Shown here piece by piece: positions 16,594 to 23,655 of a stretch of DNA of 32,526 nt (the stretch's first letter is position 1; each line of letters begins with the position of its first letter). The notes below the pieces were generated by a model, which was not told the DNA's origin, did not search any database, and saw only the letters and a program-made list of their open reading frames with translations. Origin of the DNA: Campylobacterales bacterium (GTDB lineage: Bacteria > Campylobacterota > Campylobacteria > Campylobacterales > Arcobacteraceae); assembly GCA_019752775.1 (NCBI GenBank), contig JAIELU010000185.1:1-32526 (forward strand), given 5' to 3'. The position numbers were made by a program, and so were the translations under genes.

Positions 16594-17502
16594 TTATATC
16601 AAATCTAACTCTTCGCTTATGTCCTTGATTAGTTTTGATAGTGGGCGTTTATGTAAATCTTCAGATATGTAAATTCCAAACAAATCTTGTTTTATCTCTT
16701 CTTGTGTTTTTTTAGTCAAATCTGATAACTCTTTTATTCTACTATCTGGATATTCTTTTCTTTTTTGAATCATCTCTAAAACTTTGTATTTATGATAATC
16801 ATATCTATCGTTTAAATTTAAACTTTCTATGTATTTATCATATTTATTTGAATAATTCTCAATCAATTTTATATAAAAATCTTGTTCTTTTTCTATTTGA
16901 AGATTAACATTTGAAATAAATGATTTAAACTTTACTCTTTCATCAAAATCAAAATCTTTATTTGTTGGAGAAAAATCATCAAATGGTATTTCTGAATCTC
17001 TTACTTTACTATTACATACATAACAACTTGGCACTAGATTGTATAAACTCAATGCTAAAAATGGATAATCAGCTTTTTCTAAAACATGGTCTAAAGTAAA
17101 AGCATTTTTTGTTTTATTATTTTTTTTGTAAGTATTTATAAAATCAATATTACAGTAATAACAAGTATGCACTTCTATATTTTCTTGAAAGAATTCTGAT
17201 ATTTTTGGTTGCAGTTTAAAGATTAATGTAACAAAGTCTTTTGAATTTGCTTTATCATAATTAAAAAAAGTTTTAACTATTTCAAAATCTACACTTGTCA
17301 AATTAATAGAATCTTTTATCTCCAATAACTTACCAAAATCACCAGTTAAAATATCTGCAAGAGAATAATTATTTAAAATGGTTTTTATATTAGTATTATA
17401 ATATTCTTCGAAAGTACAATTATTTTGTTTTCGCATTTCAGTATTTGCTATTTTTTTATAATAATCTTTTTTTTCAAATTCTTTATATTTAACTAAAATC
17501 AT
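16594..17502 (-). CDS. HNH endonuclease of a Septu-like ATPase/HNH pair (PtuB-like)
   Basis: 302 residues. The nuclease core lies mid-protein: C114-x-x-C117 (HTCYYCN), D138-H139 (FTLDHVLEK), N155 (SLYNLVPSC) and C160-x-x-C163-N164. This is the order of a treble-clef HNH domain with two zinc CxxC pairs and the catalytic His in DH. A helical N-terminal part (about 1-105) and a Lys-rich C-terminal part (about 185-300) flank it. It probably nicks or cuts DNA when released or switched on by the partner ATPase. Its ATG overlaps the ATPase stop by one base, so the two are made together. PtuB and retron-associated HNH proteins share this arrangement; the exact family is not certain. Confidence 0.75.
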   Translation of the reverse strand: MILVKYKEFEKKDYYKKIANTEMRKQNNCTFEEYYNTNIKTILNNYSLADILTGDFGKLLEIKDSINLTSVDFEIVKTFFNYDKANSKDFVTLIFKLQPKISEFFQENIEVHTCYYCNIDFINTYKKNNKTKNAFTLDHVLEKADYPFLALSLYNLVPSCYVCNSKVRDSEIPFDDFSPTNKDFDFDERVKFKSFISNVNLQIEKEQDFYIKLIENYSNKYDKYIESLNLNDRYDYHKYKVLEMIQKRKEYPDSRIKELSDLTKKTQEEIKQDLFGIYISEDLHKRPLSKLIKDISEELDLI

Positions 17503-19043
17503 TATTTTTTTAGCCTTTTTAATCTATCAATTTCATCTTCAAGTTTTTTTATCTCTTTATCAATCAAATATTCATCGTATAAAATCTTTTCTATTTCAAC
17601 TACATGATTTTTAATCACTTGTTTTAAATAATCATCTCCGATAATTGATTGAATTTGCCTAAACTTAGTTTTATGCTCTTTTTCATAAATTTCTTTTTCT
17701 TCATCTCTTTGCTTTTTATTTTCGTTTTTAGTTAATTCTTTTATTTTTTCATGGTAATTTATAATGGATTTGATTTTATCTTTTGCAAACTCACCCATAA
17801 GTCCATCTTTCATGAAAAAACCATGAGAAAGTAAGGTATGAATATTTGCTCCAAAAGTTTGTTTTCCATCATCAAAAGGATAGACTTGTTTCCCTTTTTC
17901 TAGGAATATTATGTTTTCTTTTGGTAGGTCTGAGAGAATAAATGGAGAATGTGTTGTAACTATTAAATGAAATTTCTTTTCAGAAAAATTTGATAATAAT
18001 TTAATCATTTCACTAATATATCTTTTCTGCCAATCGGGATGAAGTGTCAAATCAGGTTCATCTAAAAGTAGAAGAAAATTATTGTTTTTACTTTGTTTGA
18101 TTTCATCAAAAATCATTAACATCTCAGTAAAAAGTTTTCTTTCTCCTTGGCTCAAATCAAAATATTCTCTACCCTCTTTATCTGTAAAATCAATTTTTAA
18201 ATATCCTATATTTCTTAATTCTAAAAGGCTTTCTTTATACACATTATATATATCTTTAAATTCTTCAATTAATATCGTACTTTCTTCTATCCTTTCAAGT
18301 AAAGCATAAATATTTTCAATATTTTTTACCTTAAATTTTTCAAGAATCTCTTTTTCAATAGACATAATATCGGACTCAATTTCGTGTATTTTAGGATTTT
18401 CATCTTCAAATAATTCTATATACAAAAATGTTAATAATTTTTCTTTTGAGAAATTTTTATCTTTAACTTCTTTTGCAAGTTTTTTGCAATTATCTTTTGT
18501 AGGATGAAAAGTATCGAAAAACATAATTTTCATAGGATTAAAGAAAAATATTTCTGATTTGAATGAATAACAATGTTTGAGAATATTATTAACCATATAC
18601 TTAAAAAAAGTTAGAACATTAATATTTGTTTGACTATTTTTACCTCTTATATATGGATTCTTATATTCCAAACCTATACGATTATTATTTGGATAACTTG
18701 GTTTATTGATTTTTAATAGATCATAATTTGTATGTATTATTTTATAATCTTTTTCTTTTTCCAAGTTACAGACTTCATTATTTTTATTAAAAAAAGTTCC
18801 TTTATTCCCAATGGAATTTAATAAACTACTCTTCCCACTTCCATTGCCACCAACAATAGCAGTAACATTTATATTTTCACCAAAAAAGTTTTTAGGATAA
18901 AATTCTCCAGTTTTTTCTTTATCAACAACTTTTCCTAATTTTTTTGTATCTTCATCATACTCACACATAAACCTAGGTGAAAAATCAAACCCTTGCTTCT
19001 CTATATTCTTATACTTTTCAACCCACAAATAAACCAATTCCAT
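17502..19043 (-). CDS. AAA/ABC-type ATPase of a Septu-like defence pair (PtuA-like)
   Basis: From the ATG at 19043 the protein has 513 residues and begins MELVYLWVEKYKNI, the usual opening strand of SMC/RecF-like ATPases. In-frame starts at 19097 (TTG) and 19079 (ATG) would add 18 or 12 residues; none has a strong ribosome site, so the start is uncertain. Motifs: Walker A GGNGSGKSS (about 65-73), a helical insertion (about 200-285), signature LSQGERKL (about 297), Walker B LLLLDEPDLTLHPDW (about 325-339) and H-loop TTHSPFILSD (about 362). The Lys/Glu-rich end (about 430-513) forms coiled coil. It probably senses infection or binds DNA and controls the adjoining HNH nuclease. It resembles PtuA; an OLD-type TOPRIM nuclease domain is absent. 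Confidence 0.75.
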   Translation of the reverse strand: MELVYLWVEKYKNIEKQGFDFSPRFMCEYDEDTKKLGKVVDKEKTGEFYPKNFFGENINVTAIVGGNGSGKSSLLNSIGNKGTFFNKNNEVCNLEKEKDYKIIHTNYDLLKINKPSYPNNNRIGLEYKNPYIRGKNSQTNINVLTFFKYMVNNILKHCYSFKSEIFFFNPMKIMFFDTFHPTKDNCKKLAKEVKDKNFSKEKLLTFLYIELFEDENPKIHEIESDIMSIEKEILEKFKVKNIENIYALLERIEESTILIEEFKDIYNVYKESLLELRNIGYLKIDFTDKEGREYFDLSQGERKLFTEMLMIFDEIKQSKNNNFLLLLDEPDLTLHPDWQKRYISEMIKLLSNFSEKKFHLIVTTHSPFILSDLPKENIIFLEKGKQVYPFDDGKQTFGANIHTLLSHGFFMKDGLMGEFAKDKIKSIINYHEKIKELTKNENKKQRDEEKEIYEKEHKTKFRQIQSIIGDDYLKQVIKNHVVEIEKILYDEYLIDKEIKKLEDEIDRLKRLKK

Positions 19044-19145
19044 TAAAAACTCTTTTGTTATTATTTTATTACTAATCATAGTTAAAAGATTATTCAAAAT
19101 CCCTTTTTATATTTTCAGATTACCACCCATTTAATAAACTTTTGC

Positions 19146-19151
19146 TACAAT
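19146..19151 (+). promoter_or_regulatory. Extended -10 box of luxS
   Basis: TGcTACAAT ends 39 bases upstream of the luxS ATG, with the ribosome site AAGGA at 19179-19183. Confidence 0.5.
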
Positions 19152-19190
19152 CCAAGCTTATTAAAAAAAGCAAATTATAAGGATTTTATT

Positions 19191-19706
19191 ATGCCATTAT
19201 TAGACAGTTTTAGAGTTGACCATACAATCATGCCAGCACCCGCAGTAAGAGTTGCAAAAACTATGAAAACACCAAAAGGTGACAATATTACAGTATTTGA
19301 TTTAAGATTTTGTGTACCAAATGAAAAAATGTTAAGTGAAAAAGGAATTCATACTTTGGAGCATCTGTTTGCTGGATTCATTAGAAATCATTTAAATTCT
19401 GATTCAGTTGAAATCATTGATGTTTCTCCAATGGGTTGTAGAACTGGTTTTTACATGAGCTTAATAGGAACTCCTAGTGAAACTACGGTTGCCACTGCTT
19501 GGGAAAAAGCTATGAAAGATGTACTTGAAGTAAAATCACAAAATGATATTCCAGAATTAAACGAATACCAATGTGGAACATGTGCAATGCACTCACTTGA
19601 TGAAGCAAAAGATATTGCAAGAGATATTTTATCTTGTAAAATCGGTGTTATGTCAAATGAAGAGTTATACCTTTGTGAAGATAAATTAAAAGCTTTAGGA
19701 AACTAA
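19191..19706 (+). CDS. luxS: S-ribosylhomocysteine lyase LuxS
   Basis: 171 residues, full length. The metal site is complete: H54 and H58 in HTLEH (with the catalytic base E57) and C128 in the CGTC segment; the catalytic cysteine is C83 in PMGCRTGFY. The enzyme cleaves S-ribosylhomocysteine to homocysteine and DPD, the precursor of autoinducer-2. Homocysteine made here can be remethylated by MetH, encoded at 25052-28528. The two genes that follow start within four and 61 bases, so they probably share its transcript. Confidence 0.97.
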   Translation: MPLLDSFRVDHTIMPAPAVRVAKTMKTPKGDNITVFDLRFCVPNEKMLSEKGIHTLEHLFAGFIRNHLNSDSVEIIDVSPMGCRTGFYMSLIGTPSETTVATAWEKAMKDVLEVKSQNDIPELNEYQCGTCAMHSLDEAKDIARDILSCKIGVMSNEELYLCEDKLKALGN

Positions 19707-19709
19707 AAA

Positions 19710-20153
19710 ATGCTTCAAAAACTAAATCTTTTTAAAGAGTTATTTTCACCGTATATAAATATTTCTATTCTTCATATAGATAACTCTTTAGATTTAGTTG
19801 ATTCAGCTTTAGAAGAAATAAGAACACAAAATGAAGGAAATATAAAATATATTTCTTTCATAGATGAAGACTCTGCAAAACTAAAAGCAACAGCTAGAGA
19901 GTTTGAATATGTAGTTTTAGGAGATATTTTATCTTTTTGTAAAAATCAAGAAACAATCCTAAAACTTATGTACAAAGCCCTTGAAAACTCAGGGAATATT
20001 ATAATTTTAGAAAAAATATCAAATGATAATAAATATGAACTTCTGGATTTACTTGAAAGTATCGGCTTTCAAGCTCCAAATTGTATTGAGCTTTTTGATG
20101 ATTTTTATATTTTTACAGCAAAGAAAATGCACCATTGGGATAATGGATTATAA
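19710..20153 (+). CDS. Small methyltransferase-like protein of unknown function, linked to luxS
   Basis: 147 residues, no close family recognised. The layout SILHIDNS...FIDEDS...EYVVLGDILSFCKNQETILKLMYKALENSGNIIILEK...LLESIGF resembles the second half of a class I SAM-dependent methyltransferase (acidic turn after strand 2, motif before strand 4, the 'kaLknsG-iiil' helix-strand 5). The glycine-rich SAM loop (GxGxG) is missing from the N terminus. It may be a degenerate or non-catalytic relative. It follows luxS by three bases (ribosome site within the luxS end), so it is made together with LuxS. No signal peptide or membrane helix. Confidence 0.6.
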   Translation: MLQKLNLFKELFSPYINISILHIDNSLDLVDSALEEIRTQNEGNIKYISFIDEDSAKLKATAREFEYVVLGDILSFCKNQETILKLMYKALENSGNIIILEKISNDNKYELLDLLESIGFQAPNCIELFDDFYIFTAKKMHHWDNGL

Positions 20154-20167
20154 GATGAAAAATAATC

Positions 20168-20917
20168 TTGCAAGATAATATTAATAGTTTAGTTTCTACA
20201 AAAGATGGTTCAAATACACTTTTCTCACAAAAATACAATCAACACTATCACAATCCTGATGATGGGGCAATAAATGAAGCTTTATCAAAACATATAATTC
20301 CAGCTTTTACATTTCATAAAAACAAAAAAGAACTTAATATTTTAGATATTTGTTTTGGTATTGGATATAACACTTTTTCAACTATTTATTATATTTTAAA
20401 AAATAATCTTGATATCAAACTAAATATTTTTTCTCCGGAACTTGATGGAAATTTAGTAAAATCTCTTGAGACTTTTGAATTTCCTAAAGAGTTTGAAACT
20501 ATAAAACATATCATAAAAAGTATCGCTCAAACTTGTAAGTATGAAGATGAAAAAATCAAAATAGAAGTTTTTATTGGCAATGCAAGAGATTATGTAAAAA
20601 ATTTAGAAAACAACTCTTTTGACATAATTTATCAAGATGCTTTTTCAAGTGATGTGAACTTTGAACTTTGGACAAAAGAGTATTTTGATGATATTTATAA
20701 ACTTTGTAAAAAAGATTGTATTATGAGTTCTTACGCAGTTGCGACACCAATTCGACTTAGTATGAATGAAGCTGGATTTTTTATCTATGAACATCGTCCA
20801 GTTAAGCGAAAAATCACTTTAGCATTTAAACAAAAACAAGAATTAATAGGGAAATTTATAGATATGGAACTAAAAAAACAAAGAAATAAAGAAGCAATTG
20901 CTTTGCATGATAAGTAG
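20168..20917 (+). CDS. MnmC/DUF752-like SAM-dependent methyltransferase
   Basis: 249 residues. Typical of the DUF752 family, the methyltransferase half of MnmC, are the N-terminal DGSNTLFSQKYNQHYHNPDDGAINEAL (seen as two shorter motifs), the SAM loop ILDICFGIGYNTF, and DIIYQDAFSSDVNFELWTKEYFDDI with a C-terminal RPVKRKITLAF. In E. coli the equivalent domain finishes the mnm5 wobble-uridine modification of some tRNAs; the oxidase half is absent here. The first usable codon is TTG at 20168 after an in-frame stop at 20156. An ATG at 20155 lies one base out of frame. The start is therefore the weak point of this annotation. Confidence 0.8.
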   Translation: MQDNINSLVSTKDGSNTLFSQKYNQHYHNPDDGAINEALSKHIIPAFTFHKNKKELNILDICFGIGYNTFSTIYYILKNNLDIKLNIFSPELDGNLVKSLETFEFPKEFETIKHIIKSIAQTCKYEDEKIKIEVFIGNARDYVKNLENNSFDIIYQDAFSSDVNFELWTKEYFDDIYKLCKKDCIMSSYAVATPIRLSMNEAGFFIYEHRPVKRKITLAFKQKQELIGKFIDMELKKQRNKEAIALHDK

Positions 20918-20934
20918 TTTTAAAAACTACTTAT
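20910..20934. terminator. Inverted repeat between convergent genes, possible two-way terminator
   Basis: Arms ATAAGTAGTTTT and AAAACTACTTAT around a single A, perfect over 12 bases. It covers the stop codons of the MnmC-like gene (+) and the two-helix membrane protein (-). Short T-rich tracts follow on both sides, which fits a weak bidirectional terminator. Confidence 0.6.
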
Positions 20935-21428
20935 TATTTTGAAAGATTTTCTAAAATATACTTTTCTAAATCTCTTTTTGAGATTTCATCTTTTATAGAT
21001 TTTTCAAAAATCTCATCTATTTTTTGCGAATAATCCTCATAAGAAAAAAATGGAAAATGTAATTTCCATGATCTAATTATCAACTCTTCAGTCATTGTAT
21101 CTCTCATTTTATCTCTAAAAAAATTGAATCCAATAAAAATAGCAGCAGTAATAGCCATAGCACCCAAAATAGAAATATGTGGGTCAATTTTTACAAGAGG
21201 TTTATGAGTTAAAAGTGAAATTGGAACTATTATTGCTAATACAATTCCTATATAAACTTGATAAGCTCTAACAAGTCTTATTCTAAATCCCAATTTTGCT
21301 GGGTCTACATGCATTCCATCATTGTGTTGTCTATTTGCAACTAATAAATCTTTTAATAAGATTGGTTGCTTTGAGATAGTATAAACATACTCTAAAATTT
21401 TATTTCTAATTGTTTTTTCTTTAGACAT
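20934..21428 (-). CDS. Two-helix membrane protein of unknown function
   Basis: 164 residues, no family recognised with certainty. Two membrane helices (about residues 58-76 and 85-103) sit between a basic N-terminal region, with VRAY next to helix 1, and a charged C-terminal domain (about 108-164) rich in Glu, Lys and Asp. Both termini are probably cytoplasmic. It is a lone gene, convergent with the MnmC-like gene and next to an insertion-sequence scar on its upstream side. ATG start without a strong Shine-Dalgarno. Confidence 0.65.
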   Translation of the reverse strand: MSKEKTIRNKILEYVYTISKQPILLKDLLVANRQHNDGMHVDPAKLGFRIRLVRAYQVYIGIVLAIIVPISLLTHKPLVKIDPHISILGAMAITAAIFIGFNFFRDKMRDTMTEELIIRSWKLHFPFFSYEDYSQKIDEIFEKSIKDEISKRDLEKYILENLSK

Positions 21429-21510
21429 AATATATTCCTAAATTTAATAATTCATATTTTATCTTACTTTTTTATAATATTGCGTTAATTAGAGATTAAA
21501 TTATTTAAAA

Positions 21511-21781
21511 GGAGTGTCTTGAAAAAGTTAATGTTTATTTTAATTAAGCCTAGTTTTACTACTATATCCATTTTTTCTATTACTACTCAAATCTTGGGCA
21601 AGATGTGAATCTATTTCAGCTGCAAGTGCAGATTCTGTTAATTGTTTTATTAATTTGCTCCACCGATACTTTTACCAGCTTTTATATAACGAGTAAATTG
21701 CTCTACATCTATTTCTATTTTCATTTCTGTATCCTTAGTATTTTTTATTTTACCTGTTTGACACAAAATTCTGAACAGTCC
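21511..21781 (-). mobile_element. Remnant of an IS256-family insertion sequence
   Basis: The right edge, read inward on the minus strand, starts GGACTGTTCAGAATTTTGTG, which looks like an IS terminal repeat. The left edge, read inward on the plus strand, starts GGAGTGTCTTGAAAAAG and matches the right edge at about nine of the first 13 positions. Between them lies only the broken start of a transposase gene, so about a kilobase of the element is gone. No clear target-site duplication is visible. Confidence 0.55.
21540..21724 (-). pseudogene. Truncated, frameshifted IS256-type transposase
   Basis: The minus strand starts with ATG at 21724 and reads MKIEIDVEQFTRYIKAGKSI, then stops after GGAN. 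Another frame continues with SKLIKQLTESALAAEIDSHL, then AQDLSSNRKNGYSSKT, and ends at 21540. These are the N-terminal pieces of IS256-family (Mutator-type) transposases, in which the segment EIDSHL...NRKNGYSSKT is characteristic. The region between GGAN and SKLIKQ is shortened and out of frame, and the DDE catalytic part is wholly missing. It cannot make a working enzyme. Confidence 0.75.
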
Positions 21782-21806
21782 CTTTATGGATAAAATCCAT
21801 AAAGGA
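21782..21806 (-). terminator. Hairpin downstream of the alcohol dehydrogenase gene
   Basis: Arms CTTTATGGA and TCCATAAAG around TAAAA, 23 bases after the stop of the dehydrogenase gene (minus strand). No T-run follows on the minus strand, because the edge of the insertion-sequence scar begins there, so it may be a terminator whose T-tract was displaced. Confidence 0.5.
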
Positions 21807-21828
21807 GCTTTGTTTGAAATAACTTTAC

Positions 21829-22965
21829 CTATTTTATTGACATAGTTAAAATTTGTTCAACTTTATCCAAAGTAATATTCCCTTTTTCACCAAGTGCAGT
21901 CATACCATGTGATTCTAAAGCTTTTGTGATATTTTCTATTACTTTATCGTCTGTTTTATATGCACTTAATTTTGTAGGAACTCCAATACTTTGGTACATA
22001 TATTCTATTGCTTCAATTACTATTTCATAATTCTGAGGCATGTTAAAAACTTCTTTCCCCATTTGAAGTAATTTCTCTTTTTTATCTTCTATCATTACTC
22101 TTAAAAGATAAGGTTGAACAACTGCTAAACTTTGTGCATGGTCAAGTCCATAAAATGCTGTAATTTCATGCCCTATCATATGTGTTGCCCAATCTTGTGG
22201 AACTCCTGAACCTATAAATCCATTTAATGCTTGGTTTGCTAAAAGCATAAGATTTTCTTGCCATAAAGCCGTTTTTCTATTTTCCCAATTTAGTGATAAA
22301 TTATGCAAACCTTTTAAAATAGTTTGAGAATAACCATCATGCAAAAGTGATGTATTTGGATATGTTAAATATTGTTCACATGTATGAACAAAAGCATCAA
22401 CTAATCCATTTGCCAATTGTCTATCATCTAGCGTACTCATTACACTTGGGTCTAAAACTGCAAATTTTGGATAAACAAATGAAGAACCAAAATATCTTTT
22501 TTCATTTGTTGATTTTTTTGAAATAACAGCAGTTGCATTTGATTCACTTCCTGTTGCTGGAAGTGTTAAAATTGCACCTAAAGGTAAAGCTTTTTCAACT
22601 TGTTTTGAACCATCTAAAAAATCCCAACCATCACCATCATAAAGGGCAGCTGCAACTAGATATTTACTTCCATCAATAACAGAACCACCACCAACAGCTA
22701 AAACGAAATCAATTTTTTCATCTTTAATTATTTTTACTGCTTTGTTTAAAGTCTCATAAGATGGGTTTGGTTCAACTCCACTAAATTCTAACCAAGTATA
22801 ACCCTCAAGTGCTGTTTTAACTTGTCCATAAACTCCATTTTTTTTGATACTTCCACCACCATAAACAACTAATACTTTTAATTTTTTATCAATATAATTA
22901 ACTATCGAGCTAATTTTGCCACTTCCAAACTCAATTGCTGTTGGATTAAAATATGTATAATTCAT
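21829..22965 (-). CDS. Iron/zinc-type alcohol dehydrogenase (YqhD/BDH-like)
   Basis: 378 residues, the full length of group III metal-dependent alcohol dehydrogenases. The cofactor site has GGGSIKK (36-42) and GGGSVIDGSK (92-101), as in NADPH-using YqhD. The predicted metal ligands are D190, H194, H262 and H276, in LVDAFVH, DWATHMIGHE and GLDHAQ, with spacing equal to that of YqhD. It probably reduces aldehydes, such as butanal or peroxidation products, to alcohols; the true substrate is not readable. It is a single gene divergent from the YjdF-like gene, sharing a 64-base promoter region. Confidence 0.9.
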   Translation of the reverse strand: MNYTYFNPTAIEFGSGKISSIVNYIDKKLKVLVVYGGGSIKKNGVYGQVKTALEGYTWLEFSGVEPNPSYETLNKAVKIIKDEKIDFVLAVGGGSVIDGSKYLVAAALYDGDGWDFLDGSKQVEKALPLGAILTLPATGSESNATAVISKKSTNEKRYFGSSFVYPKFAVLDPSVMSTLDDRQLANGLVDAFVHTCEQYLTYPNTSLLHDGYSQTILKGLHNLSLNWENRKTALWQENLMLLANQALNGFIGSGVPQDWATHMIGHEITAFYGLDHAQSLAVVQPYLLRVMIEDKKEKLLQMGKEVFNMPQNYEIVIEAIEYMYQSIGVPTKLSAYKTDDKVIENITKALESHGMTALGEKGNITLDKVEQILTMSIK

Positions 22966-22994
22966 AATATGCCTTTATAATAATTTTGAAGCTT

Positions 22995-23001
22995 TATTAT
23001 A
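22995..23001. promoter_or_regulatory. Overlapping divergent -10 boxes
   Basis: The plus strand shows TATTAT (22995-23000) for the YjdF-like gene, and the minus strand shows TATAAT (22996-23001) for the alcohol dehydrogenase. The same seven base pairs could serve both, so only one polymerase could bind at a time. Confidence 0.4.
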
Positions 23002-23029
23002 GGATAATTAACATTTCTAAAGGATTACA

Positions 23030-23629
23030 ATGATTAAAATTTGGTTGTTTATTTATTTTGCTGTTTTTATTTGGTCTGCTATTAACCCAAAAGATTTATT
23101 TACTTGGATTTTAGAAGTAATTCCAGCTGTTATTGCTTTAATTATTTTGATTTTTACTTATAATAAATTCAGATTTACATCTTTAGTTTATTCACTTATT
23201 TTAATTCATTGTATTATTTTAATGGTTGGTGGTCACTATACTTATGCACAAGTTCCTCTTTTTGACTTTATAAAAGAGTTTTTCAATCAAGACAGAAATA
23301 ACTATGATAAATTGGGACATTTTGCACAAGGTTTTATTCCAGCAATGATAGCTAGAGAGATAATCATAAGAAAAAAAATCATCTCAATAGAAGCTTGGAG
23401 AAACTTCTTTATAGTATGTTTTTGTTTAGCATTTTCAGCTTTTTATGAGCTTATTGAATGGTGGGTTGCCATTTTCTCAAATGATACAGCTGATGATTTT
23501 TTAGGAACGCAAGGTTATATTTGGGACACTCAAAGTGATATGGCTTGGGCTTTAATTGGTTCTATTTTAGCTTTGATTTTATTGCGGAATTATCATACTA
23601 AACAGTTACTTAACGATAAAAAGATATAA
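23030..23629 (+). CDS. YjdF/DUF2238-family inner-membrane protein
   Basis: 199 residues with about six membrane helices. The family motifs are clear: YDKLGHFAQGFIPAMIAREI (about 101-120), FSAFYELIEWWVA and FLGTQGYIWDTQSDMAWALIG. The conserved His, Glu and Asp residues in the membrane suggest an enzyme or transporter, but the family has no proven function. AAAGGA precedes the ATG. The DoxX gene follows after 26 bases, probably in one transcript. Confidence 0.85.
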   Translation: MIKIWLFIYFAVFIWSAINPKDLFTWILEVIPAVIALIILIFTYNKFRFTSLVYSLILIHCIILMVGGHYTYAQVPLFDFIKEFFNQDRNNYDKLGHFAQGFIPAMIAREIIIRKKIISIEAWRNFFIVCFCLAFSAFYELIEWWVAIFSNDTADDFLGTQGYIWDTQSDMAWALIGSILALILLRNYHTKQLLNDKKI

Positions 23630-23655
23630 ATTCAGAAAATTTTGAGGAATTATTA

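Noticed and set aside
16594..19097. Retron (reverse transcriptase plus msr/msd RNA) using the ATPase/HNH pair as effector
   Set aside because: No reverse transcriptase frame and no room for an msr/msd RNA in the 94-base gap upstream or the 86-base gap downstream.
21605..21793. Plus-strand 62-codon frame in the IS scar
   Set aside because: It is the complement of the broken transposase, whose minus-strand reading gives recognisable IS256 motifs.
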